From Enterococcus montenegrensis (GTDB taxonomy: Bacteria > Bacillota > Bacilli > Lactobacillales > Enterococcaceae): a DNA stretch of 64,000 nt. The translations under genes and the position numbers were made by a program. Where the stretch lies: contig NZ_CP120467.1 in the NCBI RefSeq assembly GCF_029983095.1, positions 862,501 through 926,500 of the forward strand, read 5' to 3'. Of the stretch, positions 57,369 to 64,000 are shown piece after piece. Numbering within the stretch: position 1 is the first letter of the stretch; the number at the start of each line of letters is the position of its first letter. The notes below the pieces were generated by a model. It was not told where the DNA came from and made no database searches. It saw only the letters and a list, made by a program, of their open reading frames with translations.

Positions 57369-57838
57369 ATGATTGGAATTAGTGCCTGTTTAGGTGGCGT
57401 TTTTTGCCGTTATGATGGTAATACGCAAACAATCCCACAGCTGCAAGCTTTGGTGGCAAAGAAACAAGCAATTATGATTTGTCCTGAGGTTTTAGGTGGA
57501 TTAAACACTCCAAGAGATCCGGCTGAAATTATCGGCGGCGATGGATTTGACGTCTGGAGTGCGATGCGGTGGTTGTTTCTTGTCAAGGCGTCGATGTGAC
57601 CGCCGCATATAAAGCAGGTGCGATACGCGCTTATGAAAAATTAAAAGCTCTGGATGTTACGCAGGTAGTCTTAAAAGAGGGTAGTCCTTCTTGTGGCAGT
57701 CATCAAATTTATGATGGTGCCTTTAGTGGCAATAAAGTAGCTGGTGTCGGGGTTGCAACTGCCTATTTTGTAAAGCAAGGCATAGAAGTTTATTCAGAAA
57801 ACAATTATCATCAACTGATCACAATAGCTACCAATTAA
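57369..57838 (+). pseudogene. DUF523 family protein, frameshifted
   Basis: The first part (57369-57599) reads MIGISACLGGVFCRYDG and ICPEVLGGL, typical of DUF523. It then leaves the family after GFDVWS. The rest of the family sequence (VVVSCQGVDVTAAYKAGA, LKEGSPSCGSH) continues in the frame open to 57838. Adding one G near 57561, restoring Ser-Gly-Asp-Ala-Val, joins the two. This is one gene of about 156 codons with a single-base deletion or a sequencing error. The Cys residues suggest metal or redox chemistry; function unknown. ATG follows AAGGAGGA. It precedes ylxM by 27 bases. Confidence 0.8.
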
Positions 57839-57865
57839 CTAATTTTTCATGACAGGAGGAATCTC

Positions 57866-58204
57866 ATGGAAATCGAAAAGACAAATCGTATGAATGCATT
57901 ATTTGAATTTTATTCTACGCTTTTGACCGAAAAGCAGATGAATTATATGGAGTTGTATTACGCCGATGATTTTTCACTAGGGGAGATTGCAGAAGAATTT
58001 CAGGTGAGTCGTCAGGCAGTTTATGATAATATAAAGCGGACGGAAAAAATTTTGGAAGATTATGAGCGCAAGCTTCATTTATTTTCGGACTATATTGTTC
58101 GCGGCGAAGTTTTAGATCGGGCAGAAAGCTACATTAAGGCCCATTATCCTAAAGATGCAGAGCTGCCGCAATTTTTGCAGGAACTGCAAGAAATCGATGA
58201 ATAG
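57866..58204 (+). CDS. ylxM: YlxM family DNA-binding protein
   Basis: A 112-residue helix-turn-helix protein (UPF0122). A sigma-70 region-4-like motif spans residues 20-55 with [20 protein letters not shown] and AVYDNIKR. It is almost always located next to ffh. In streptococci it binds SRP components and modulates the pathway. ATG follows CAGGAGGAA, 25 bases before the ffh start, so the two are an operon. Confidence 0.92.
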   Translation: MEIEKTNRMNALFEFYSTLLTEKQMNYMELYYADDFSLGEIAEEFQVSRQAVYDNIKRTEKILEDYERKLHLFSDYIVRGEVLDRAESYIKAHYPKDAELPQFLQELQEIDE

Positions 58205-58229
58205 TTTTTAGTTGAAAGGAACGAATAAA

Positions 58230-59642
58230 ATGGCATTTGAAAATCTAACAGAACGCCTGCAACAAGCCATGAGCAAGTTGCGTAAAAAAGGAAAGATTAC
58301 TGAGGCTGATGTCACAGAAATGATGCGGGAGATCCGCTTGGCATTACTAGAAGCCGACGTTAATTTAAAAGTTGTCAAAGAATTTGTTAAAAATGTACGT
58401 CAAAGAGCAGTCGGATCAGAAGTTTTAGATAGTCTATCACCAGCGCAACAAATTGTTAAAATCGTTGATGAAGAACTAACCAAGACTTTGGGAAGTGAGA
58501 CTGCAACCTTAAATAAATCACCAAAAATTCCGACGGTTATCATGATGGTGGGGTTACAAGGGGCTGGTAAAACAACATTTGCTGGTAAACTTGCCAACCA
58601 ACTGATTAAAACGGAAAAAGCCCGACCACTAATGATTGCCGGTGACGTTTATCGTCCAGCGGCGATTGATCAATTGAAAGTTTTAGGCCAACAATTAAAT
58701 GTTCCAGTATTTGATATGGGAACTGATGTCAGTCCAGTGGAAATTGTGCGCCAAGGGATGGAATTAGCACGGGAAAAGAAAAATGATTATGTTTTAATCG
58801 ATACAGCGGGTCGCTTGCATATTGACGAAAAGCTGATGGATGAATTAAAACAAATCAAAGAAATTGCCCAGCCCAATGAAATTCTTTTAGTCGTAGATGC
58901 TATGACAGGGCAAGATGCGGTTACAGTTGCAGATAGCTTTAACCAACAACTAGGTATCACGGGGGTCGTGATTACCAAATTAGATGGGGATACCCGAGGT
59001 GGTGCCGCCCTTTCCATTCGTCAAGTGACTGGTGCACCAATTAAATTTACCGGTACTGGTGAAAAATTAACGGACTTAGAAGTTTTCCATCCCGACCGGA
59101 TGGCGAGTCGTATTTTAGGCATGGGGGATATGCTGACCTTAATTGAAAAGGCGCAACAAGATTACGACGAGAAAAAAGCGGAAGAATTAGCGAAAAAGAT
59201 GAAGGAAAATACCTTTGACTTTAACGATTTCATTGAACAAATGGATCAAGTCATGGGGATGGGACCTTTAGAAGATTTATTAAAAATGATTCCAGGAATG
59301 AGTCAAATGCCAGGAATTGAAAATGTTAAAGTCGATCCTAAACAAATCGCCCGCCAAAAAGCAATGGTGATGTCGATGACACCAGCCGAACGAGAAGATC
59401 CGGACTTGTTAAATCCAAGTCGCCGTCGCCGCATTGCTGCAGGTTCTGGTAATTCAGTGGTTGAAGTGAATCGCATGATTAAGCAATTTAAAGAAGCCCG
59501 TAAAATGATGCAACAAATGACAAAAGGTCAAATGCCGGCGGGAATGGATCAGATGTTTGGTTCTGGCATTAAAGGTAAAATGGGCAAAATGGCTATGAAC
59601 CGTATGATGAAAAAACAAAAGAAAAAGAAAAAACGTAAATAA
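58230..59642 (+). CDS. ffh: Signal recognition particle protein Ffh
   Basis: A 470-residue SRP54 GTPase that targets nascent membrane proteins to FtsY/SecYEG. The N domain (1-90) is followed by the G domain with GLQGAGKTTFAGKLA near 107-121, DTAGRLHID and TKLDGDTRGGAALS. The Met-rich M domain (about 300-450) binds signal peptides and the 4.5S RNA, and a Lys-rich tail follows. The ATG at 58230 follows GAAAGGAACG; the preceding six in-frame codons are excluded. Confidence 0.96.
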   Translation: MAFENLTERLQQAMSKLRKKGKITEADVTEMMREIRLALLEADVNLKVVKEFVKNVRQRAVGSEVLDSLSPAQQIVKIVDEELTKTLGSETATLNKSPKIPTVIMMVGLQGAGKTTFAGKLANQLIKTEKARPLMIAGDVYRPAAIDQLKVLGQQLNVPVFDMGTDVSPVEIVRQGMELAREKKNDYVLIDTAGRLHIDEKLMDELKQIKEIAQPNEILLVVDAMTGQDAVTVADSFNQQLGITGVVITKLDGDTRGGAALSIRQVTGAPIKFTGTGEKLTDLEVFHPDRMASRILGMGDMLTLIEKAQQDYDEKKAEELAKKMKENTFDFNDFIEQMDQVMGMGPLEDLLKMIPGMSQMPGIENVKVDPKQIARQKAMVMSMTPAEREDPDLLNPSRRRRIAAGSGNSVVEVNRMIKQFKEARKMMQQMTKGQMPAGMDQMFGSGIKGKMGKMAMNRMMKKQKKKKKRK

Positions 59643-59678
59643 ACTAATGGGCTAAAAGGCTTAGTTTATTATGATGAT

Positions 59679-59762
59679 ACCCGAATACTATATCCTTTTT
59701 TACTGCTTGTTTATTTCAAACAACACGTCTGTAAGAAAGGATATAAGCTGTTCGGGTTTTTG
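59679..59762 (+). terminator. Large bipartite stem-loop terminator after ffh
   Basis: ACCCGAA (59679-59685) pairs with TTCGGGT (59751-59757), and TATATCCTTT (59689-59698) pairs with AAAGGATATA (59736-59745). This leaves a loop of about 37 bases. A T-run follows. The paired core is strong but the loop is unusually large for a plain terminator. Confidence 0.7.
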
Positions 59763-59790
59763 TATCTTTTTTTAAAAGGAGAAAATAAAA

Positions 59791-60300
59791 ATGCAAATTG
59801 AAACCAAACGTCTTATCTTGCGTCCGTGGGAAAAAGGGGAAGAACACTTTTTAGCAGAATTTTTACAAGATGAGCGGGTGATGTATGCCTATGAGGGCGC
59901 TTTTTCTGATGAAGAAGTGAGCAATTGGTTAAATTGGAATTTAAAGCTGTATCAGGAAAAAGGCTATAGTCTCTTGGCTATGATTCGCAAAAGTGATGGT
60001 AAAATTATCGGCGAATGCGGCTTAACTGATCAACTCGTGAGTGGCAAAACCTATTTGGAAATTGGCTATCATTTGATTTATGACGCTTGGGGTGTGGGCT
60101 ATGGGATAGAAGCAGCTAAAGCAGTAAAAGAATATGCGTTTAGAAATTTGGGAGCATCAGCCGTTGTTTCCACTGTCCGGGATACGAATTTAGCTTCAAT
60201 GAATGTTGCTATTCTCAATGGCATGGTGGTAAAAGAGAGTTTCATTAAAAATTATCGTAATGTGGTGATGCCGCATTATTTGTTTATGGCGACAAAATAA
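59791..60300 (+). CDS. GNAT family N-acetyltransferase (RimJ/RimL type)
   Basis: A 169-residue acetyl-CoA transferase. It begins IETKRLILRPWEKGE, the usual RimJ/RimL start. IIGECGLTDQ and LEIGYHLIYDAWGVGYGIEA contain the acetyl-CoA loop (GVGYGIEA), and VRDTNLASMNVAILNGM follows. It may acetylate a protein N-terminus or small amine; the substrate is unknown. ATG follows AAAAGGAGA. Monocistronic between two terminators. Confidence 0.88.
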   Translation: MQIETKRLILRPWEKGEEHFLAEFLQDERVMYAYEGAFSDEEVSNWLNWNLKLYQEKGYSLLAMIRKSDGKIIGECGLTDQLVSGKTYLEIGYHLIYDAWGVGYGIEAAKAVKEYAFRNLGASAVVSTVRDTNLASMNVAILNGMVVKESFIKNYRNVVMPHYLFMATK

Positions 60301-60344
60301 AAAAGTGCAGGATTTGCTATTAAAGCATAAAATCCTGCACTTTT
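60300..60344. terminator. Intrinsic terminator of the acetyltransferase gene
   Basis: AAAAGTGCAGGATT pairs exactly with AATCCTGCACTTTT across a 16-base loop. Both strands have suitable A and T flanks. Confidence 0.85.
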
Positions 60345-60525
60345 GCTCGTATAAGAAAGTATAAGTTTTTCACAGGTAAAAACACTCACATAGCAGTTAT
60401 GACCACATCCAGCCTTTCTAACGAAAATGCTGTAATGAAAAGGCGATTTAAAGGAGTTCGGAAAGCTTTTTTTAATATCTGGCTTCACAAACGAGCTTAT
60501 GAGAAAGTTCGTGAAGTTGTTTAGC

Positions 60526-61335
60526 TTAATTTTCCTCTTGTAACGATAATAATTGTTTAATCGTTAATAAGACACCATTCTCGTCGTTACTTTTACAGAT
60601 GTATTTGGCAGCTGCTTTAGTTTCTTCAAAGGCATTACGCATTGCAAAACTAAATTCACCAGCTTGCATAAGCTCTAAGTCGTTGTGACCATCGCCAAAG
60701 ACCATTGTTTCTTGTGAGCTGACCTGTAAAATTTGCTGCAATTCTTCAACTGTGTGTCGTTTGTGTACGCCAAAATTGGTAATGTCAATCCAAGCTGCTT
60801 CAGAAGCCACGATGTAAGCTTGTTTTTCAAATTCAGCTAACTGGGGTGCCACTTCATAACTTCTTAATTTTCCATCGTAAACGGTAATTTTGACAAAGTC
60901 ATCGTTAATTTCTTGGTAGTCTGCTATTTTTTCAACTACTTCGTAAGATCCCCGTACCATTTTTTCACTTTCAGCTGAAGTGTCTTCACTAATAATGGCA
61001 GCTGTTTGCGTACAGGCAATAATCGTGAAGTCCTGATGGATACTTTGTAGTTTGGCAATAATTTTTTTGCCAATGGTATTAGGTAGTAAGGATTCATACA
61101 TGTACTTGTCTTTGTGTTTAATTCGCGTGGCGCTATCGCCTAAGATCCATAAATCTTCACTACCAACATTTTTGAATAAAGCTTCTACCCGTTCGCATTG
61201 CTTACCTGTACATGGGGCGAAGATAACATTTTGGCGGTGCATGATTTGGCGCACTTCTTGATACAAATTTTCGTCAAATTTACTTTGACTGTTTAAAAAA
61301 GTACCATCCAAATCACTAATAATCAGTTTAATCAT
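60526..61335 (-). CDS. Cof-type HAD-IIB family phosphatase
   Basis: A 269-residue haloacid dehalogenase phosphatase. Motif I is ISDLDGTFLN (residues 6-15) with the nucleophile Asp, motif II is in APCTGKQ, and motif III/IV is GDGHNDLELMQAG near 212-224. The C2B cap lies between. It dephosphorylates sugar phosphates, nucleotides or flavin; the substrate is unknown. The ATG at 61335 follows TGAGGAGAAA; the 29 further in-frame codons upstream are hydrophobic but lack a start site. Confidence 0.9.
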   Translation of the reverse strand: MIKLIISDLDGTFLNSQSKFDENLYQEVRQIMHRQNVIFAPCTGKQCERVEALFKNVGSEDLWILGDSATRIKHKDKYMYESLLPNTIGKKIIAKLQSIHQDFTIIACTQTAAIISEDTSAESEKMVRGSYEVVEKIADYQEINDDFVKITVYDGKLRSYEVAPQLAEFEKQAYIVASEAAWIDITNFGVHKRHTVEELQQILQVSSQETMVFGDGHNDLELMQAGEFSFAMRNAFEETKAAAKYICKSNDENGVLLTIKQLLSLQEEN

Positions 61336-61391
61336 GATTTTTCTCCTCAAATTGTAATCGGTTACTGTTATTAGTATAGCAAATAAAAGGG

Positions 61392-61430
61392 TAAAAAAAT
61401 AAAACGTCGGGGAAGATTCCACGACGTTTT
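61392..61430 (-). terminator. Intrinsic terminator of the GntR-ABC operon
   Basis: On the minus strand AAAACGTCG pairs with CGACGTTTT around an inner GG/CC and AATCTT loop, then ATTTTTTT. It ends the three-gene operon transcribed from 63962. Confidence 0.8.
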
Positions 61431-61480
61431 ACAAATGTTTGCATAAATTATTTATTTTTTGTAAATTTTTGTTCTAAAAG

Positions 61481-62689
61481 TTAGTTCAGTTCTACTCCGT
61501 GTTTTTTACTACGATAATGGTGCCAAGCAGCTTTAAGGGTAGAAAAGAAGACTAGTACATAGAGCATAATACCGAGTAAAACAAGCGTTACAAGCGTAGA
61601 AATAATTGTGCTAAACAATGAAATACGTTCAGGAGTATCTAGTAACATCAAGTAACTTTGCCATGGATTCGTAAATGTGTTCAAACTAATAAAGCCGGTG
61701 AAGACCCACATTAAAAACCAAACGGGCCAACGAGAATCACGATGAAGTAAGTAATCTCCGTCGTTTTCTAGGGACAAAACAGTAAATTTGCGATAACTCC
61801 ACCAGATAAATAAGAAGGCTGCAATTAGAAAAATCGGAATCATCCACCAATAGCCACCGGTTTTACCAATGCGATAAATAAACAAATTTTCCAAATTAAA
61901 GGGGAAGCTCCCGTATTCTTTGAAGGTAAAAAGATTTAAAAAGTTTGTAACAGAACCAGGAGTAAAACTAGCAAAAAATACAAAGACAAGCCAAGTCAAA
62001 GGACCGAATACTAGATTTCCCACCATTGAACCAATAAATATACTTACGGCAAACAACAAAGTAGCTAAACTAAAACTACTAAAAACAGCATGGAGTAATT
62101 GACTCCAACTGGCATTTAAATAGGGTGCTGGAATACCGATTTTTATATATGTCACATAAAAGAGTTGTCCCAGTAAGAAAATCGCTAAAATAGGTAAGGC
62201 AACATACAGCAATTTCGCCCTAAAAAGCTGTTTACGTTTTTGTGGTAGTGCAAATAAAAAACGATTAAATGCGGTCTTCTCATCAATAAAGAAAAGTAAA
62301 AATCCAGCTAAAGCAACCAGAAAAATATTTAAAATAGTAAAATCGCCACCAAAGCGAGTGTAATAAGTTGTTTTGGCATCATATTTTTGTGCCTGTTTAG
62401 CAGAAATATTGTGTTCTGAGTAGGCGGTACCATAGACATATAACTGATCTTGTACGTAATCTTTACTTGAGGTATAAGGTACATCTTTTTCATTTTCTTG
62501 ATTCCAATAAGTGAAAGATTCCGGATGCTCCTTAAAGTCTTTTTCAAATTGAGAAGAGTGATAGTAGTTATTTTGTGATTGCCAATTAGTAACAGTGCTA
62601 TGGGCATTTAAAAAGTAAAGTCCAAAAGTTATGACAGCAAAGGCAATTAAAGCTTTACCGTAGCGTTTTAAATAGATTTTCTTTAACAT
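61481..62689 (-). CDS. ABC transporter permease-like membrane protein
   Basis: A 402-residue protein. One helix near the N-terminus is followed by a polar extracytoplasmic loop of about 85 residues (40-125), then about six hydrophobic helices to the C-terminus. This resembles ABC-2-type export permeases. It is downstream of an ABC ATPase by 14 bases and a YtrA-type GntR regulator, the order seen in ytr-like operons. It probably exports a lipid, peptide or antimicrobial; the substrate is unknown. ATG follows GAAAGGAG. Confidence 0.8.
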   Translation of the reverse strand: MLKKIYLKRYGKALIAFAVITFGLYFLNAHSTVTNWQSQNNYYHSSQFEKDFKEHPESFTYWNQENEKDVPYTSSKDYVQDQLYVYGTAYSEHNISAKQAQKYDAKTTYYTRFGGDFTILNIFLVALAGFLLFFIDEKTAFNRFLFALPQKRKQLFRAKLLYVALPILAIFLLGQLFYVTYIKIGIPAPYLNASWSQLLHAVFSSFSLATLLFAVSIFIGSMVGNLVFGPLTWLVFVFFASFTPGSVTNFLNLFTFKEYGSFPFNLENLFIYRIGKTGGYWWMIPIFLIAAFLFIWWSYRKFTVLSLENDGDYLLHRDSRWPVWFLMWVFTGFISLNTFTNPWQSYLMLLDTPERISLFSTIISTLVTLVLLGIMLYVLVFFSTLKAAWHHYRSKKHGVELN

Positions 62690-62703
62690 AATAAACTCCT
62701 TTC

Positions 62704-63582
62704 TTAAACCAATAGTTTTTCTTTTTGCAAATTGGCTTCAAAAAGATCTTCTAGTGTTAGCGGTAGTTCTTCAAAAACTAATGGTTCATAGCTTTTAATG
62801 GTAGCGGCTAATTCAGCTGTGTAATTTTCAAAGATTGCGACGATTACACGTCCTTGGATTGTGACAAGCTTTGAGTTTTCTTTAACGATTGGTGGTATCT
62901 GTTTTGTGCGGAAAACAAGCTGAATTTTGCGGGCATTGGCACGCATATTTTCTAATTTATAGTCTTTTGCAATCGTTTGACCTTTAATCAGTAGTGCCCG
63001 ATCGATAATCCCTTCTAATTCTTGCAGATTATGAGAGGCGATTAATGCGCTACGGCCGTCTTCTGCTAGATGAGTTAATAGTAAGCCGATTACTTTTTTG
63101 CGGACAATGATATCTAGGCCATCAAAGGGTTCATCTAATAAAAGATATTTGGCACTAGATGAAATTGCTAAAATCATTTGATAGAGTCCTTGCATGCCTT
63201 TAGACATTTTGCGATAGTGTAGTCGTTGATTTAGACCATGTTCTTTCATTAATTGCAAGTAAAGGTCTTGATTAAACTTAGGATAGGCGGTGCGATAAAA
63301 ATCATTAATCCCTTGCAGTGGATAATATTTTAAAAAGTTATCCAACTCATCAATATAAAAAATTTCAGTTTTTAATTTTGTATCCTGGGTAATATTTTGA
63401 CCATTGATCGTGATGCTTCCTTCATCTGGCAAATAATTACCAGCGATGGTACGAAACAAAGTCGTCTTGCCAGAGCCGTTGCGGCCAATCAACCCAACAA
63501 TCTCATTTTCATGTAAGGTAAAATCAATATCAGTTAAAACAGTTTTTGTGCCGATTATTTTTTTTAGCTGGGTTAATTTCAT
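62704..63582 (-). CDS. ABC transporter ATP-binding protein
   Basis: A 292-residue ABC ATPase. Walker A is GRNGSGKTT near residues 33-41 and Walker B is YLLLDEPFDGLD. The signature is degenerate (MSKGMQGLYQMILA for LSGGQ), and the H-loop is in ASHNL. A C-terminal extension of about 80 residues follows the core. The ATG at 63582 overlaps the GntR stop (ATGA) and follows AAAGGAGGAGG. It probably forms an exporter with the next gene. Confidence 0.88.
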   Translation of the reverse strand: MKLTQLKKIIGTKTVLTDIDFTLHENEIVGLIGRNGSGKTTLFRTIAGNYLPDEGSITINGQNITQDTKLKTEIFYIDELDNFLKYYPLQGINDFYRTAYPKFNQDLYLQLMKEHGLNQRLHYRKMSKGMQGLYQMILAISSSAKYLLLDEPFDGLDIIVRKKVIGLLLTHLAEDGRSALIASHNLQELEGIIDRALLIKGQTIAKDYKLENMRANARKIQLVFRTKQIPPIVKENSKLVTIQGRVIVAIFENYTAELAATIKSYEPLVFEELPLTLEDLFEANLQKEKLLV

Positions 63583-63962
63583 TGTGTGCCTCCTCCTTTT
63601 AACTGTGGTTCTTCTAACCAACTAATCAGTTCATGTTTGGTCACTTGCAACTGCATGGCCTCAATAATTAATGCTTGAAAATTTTGCTTTAGCTGCTGGA
63701 TACGAAATTCATCACGGGGGATATTTTCGGTATTTTTAATGAAAGTACCCTTACCTTTAACGGTTACAATTACATTTTCCACTTCTAAAACTTTATAAGC
63801 TTTACTGATGGTATTTGGATTCATCAATAATTCTTTAGCCAGTTCACGCACAGACGGTAAGCGATCGCCAGGCTGCAAAATACCAGTGACAACTTGCTGT
63901 TTTATCCCTAAAACTAACTGCTCGTAATAGGGTTTGCTACTGTTTTTATCAATCGTAAGCAT
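63579..63962 (-). CDS. GntR family regulator, YtrA type
   Basis: A 127-residue regulator. The GntR winged helix lies near residues 8-75 (KPYYEQLVLGIKQQVVTG, LPSVRELAKELLMNPNTIS) with a short helical tail. It is the first gene of a GntR-ATPase-permease operon. Such regulators usually repress their own operon and are relieved by cell-wall-active compounds. The ATG at 63962 follows AAAGGAG with rather long (12-base) spacing; a TTG at 63974 directly abuts the site. Its promoter lies at or past the window edge. Confidence 0.88.
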   Translation of the reverse strand: MLTIDKNSSKPYYEQLVLGIKQQVVTGILQPGDRLPSVRELAKELLMNPNTISKAYKVLEVENVIVTVKGKGTFIKNTENIPRDEFRIQQLKQNFQALIIEAMQLQVTKHELISWLEEPQLKGGGTQ

Positions 63963-64000
63963 AAGTGTGGGCAACTCCTTTCTTACTGTTAAATAATTAA

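Overview
The window reads as a low-GC Gram-positive chromosome from the Lactobacillales, most likely an Enterococcus or close relative. The main reasons are the copY-copZ-copA-copB order (the order known from Enterococcus hirae), the murA-epuA pair, the atpBEFHAGDC operon without atpI, a DUF2969 gene, a 564-residue oleate hydratase of the lactobacillus/enterococcus subgroup, and strong AGGAGG ribosome sites with frequent TTG/GTG starts. The genus is inferred from gene content only.

The first 4.3 kb look accessory. They hold the 3' part of a frameshifted type III restriction gene, an unrecognised 94-codon gene, several inverted repeats, and a TetR/short-chain dehydrogenase pair. Two near-identical, start-less copies of the 3' end of the enolase gene (1983-2105 and 4140-4244) punctuate this stretch. 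I interpret them as displaced attachment sites left by two successive insertions at eno; the intact eno and any integrase would lie left of the window.

From 4.4 to 24 kb are small transcription units. These are a MarR-controlled efflux pump, a Fur-boxed siderophore ABC importer (YclNOPQ-like), a GntR/DUF5808 pair, a 42-residue membrane peptide with oleate hydratase, CodY-boxed ilvE, pyruvate oxidase, AIM24, an unusual alpha/beta hydrolase with no nucleophilic Ser, the yjdI-yjdJ pair, and secG-est-rnr-smpB.

From 24 to 34.7 kb is core housekeeping: the complete F1Fo ATP synthase, a DUF1146 protein, murA, epuA, a 3D-domain secreted protein and yidD. From 35 to 41.3 kb a CodY-boxed branched-chain amino acid ABC importer (livJHMGF) ends in a CBS-ACT sensor gene, followed by DUF2969, tRNA-Tyr and tRNA-Gln. 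From 41.6 to 48 kb are galM and the copper homeostasis operon copYZAB.

The last third holds an orphan Phd-like protein, queH, an aminotransferase, several small unknown membrane proteins, pstS behind a seven-unit PhoP-box array facing phoPR, a frameshifted DUF523 gene, ylxM-ffh, an acetyltransferase, a Cof-type phosphatase, and a YtrA-type GntR/ABC transporter operon cut off near its promoter.

No rRNA, CRISPR array, complete insertion sequence or prophage is visible. The regulatory layer is unusually readable: MarR, Fur, GntR, CodY (three boxes), CopY and PhoP sites lie exactly where their target genes predict.
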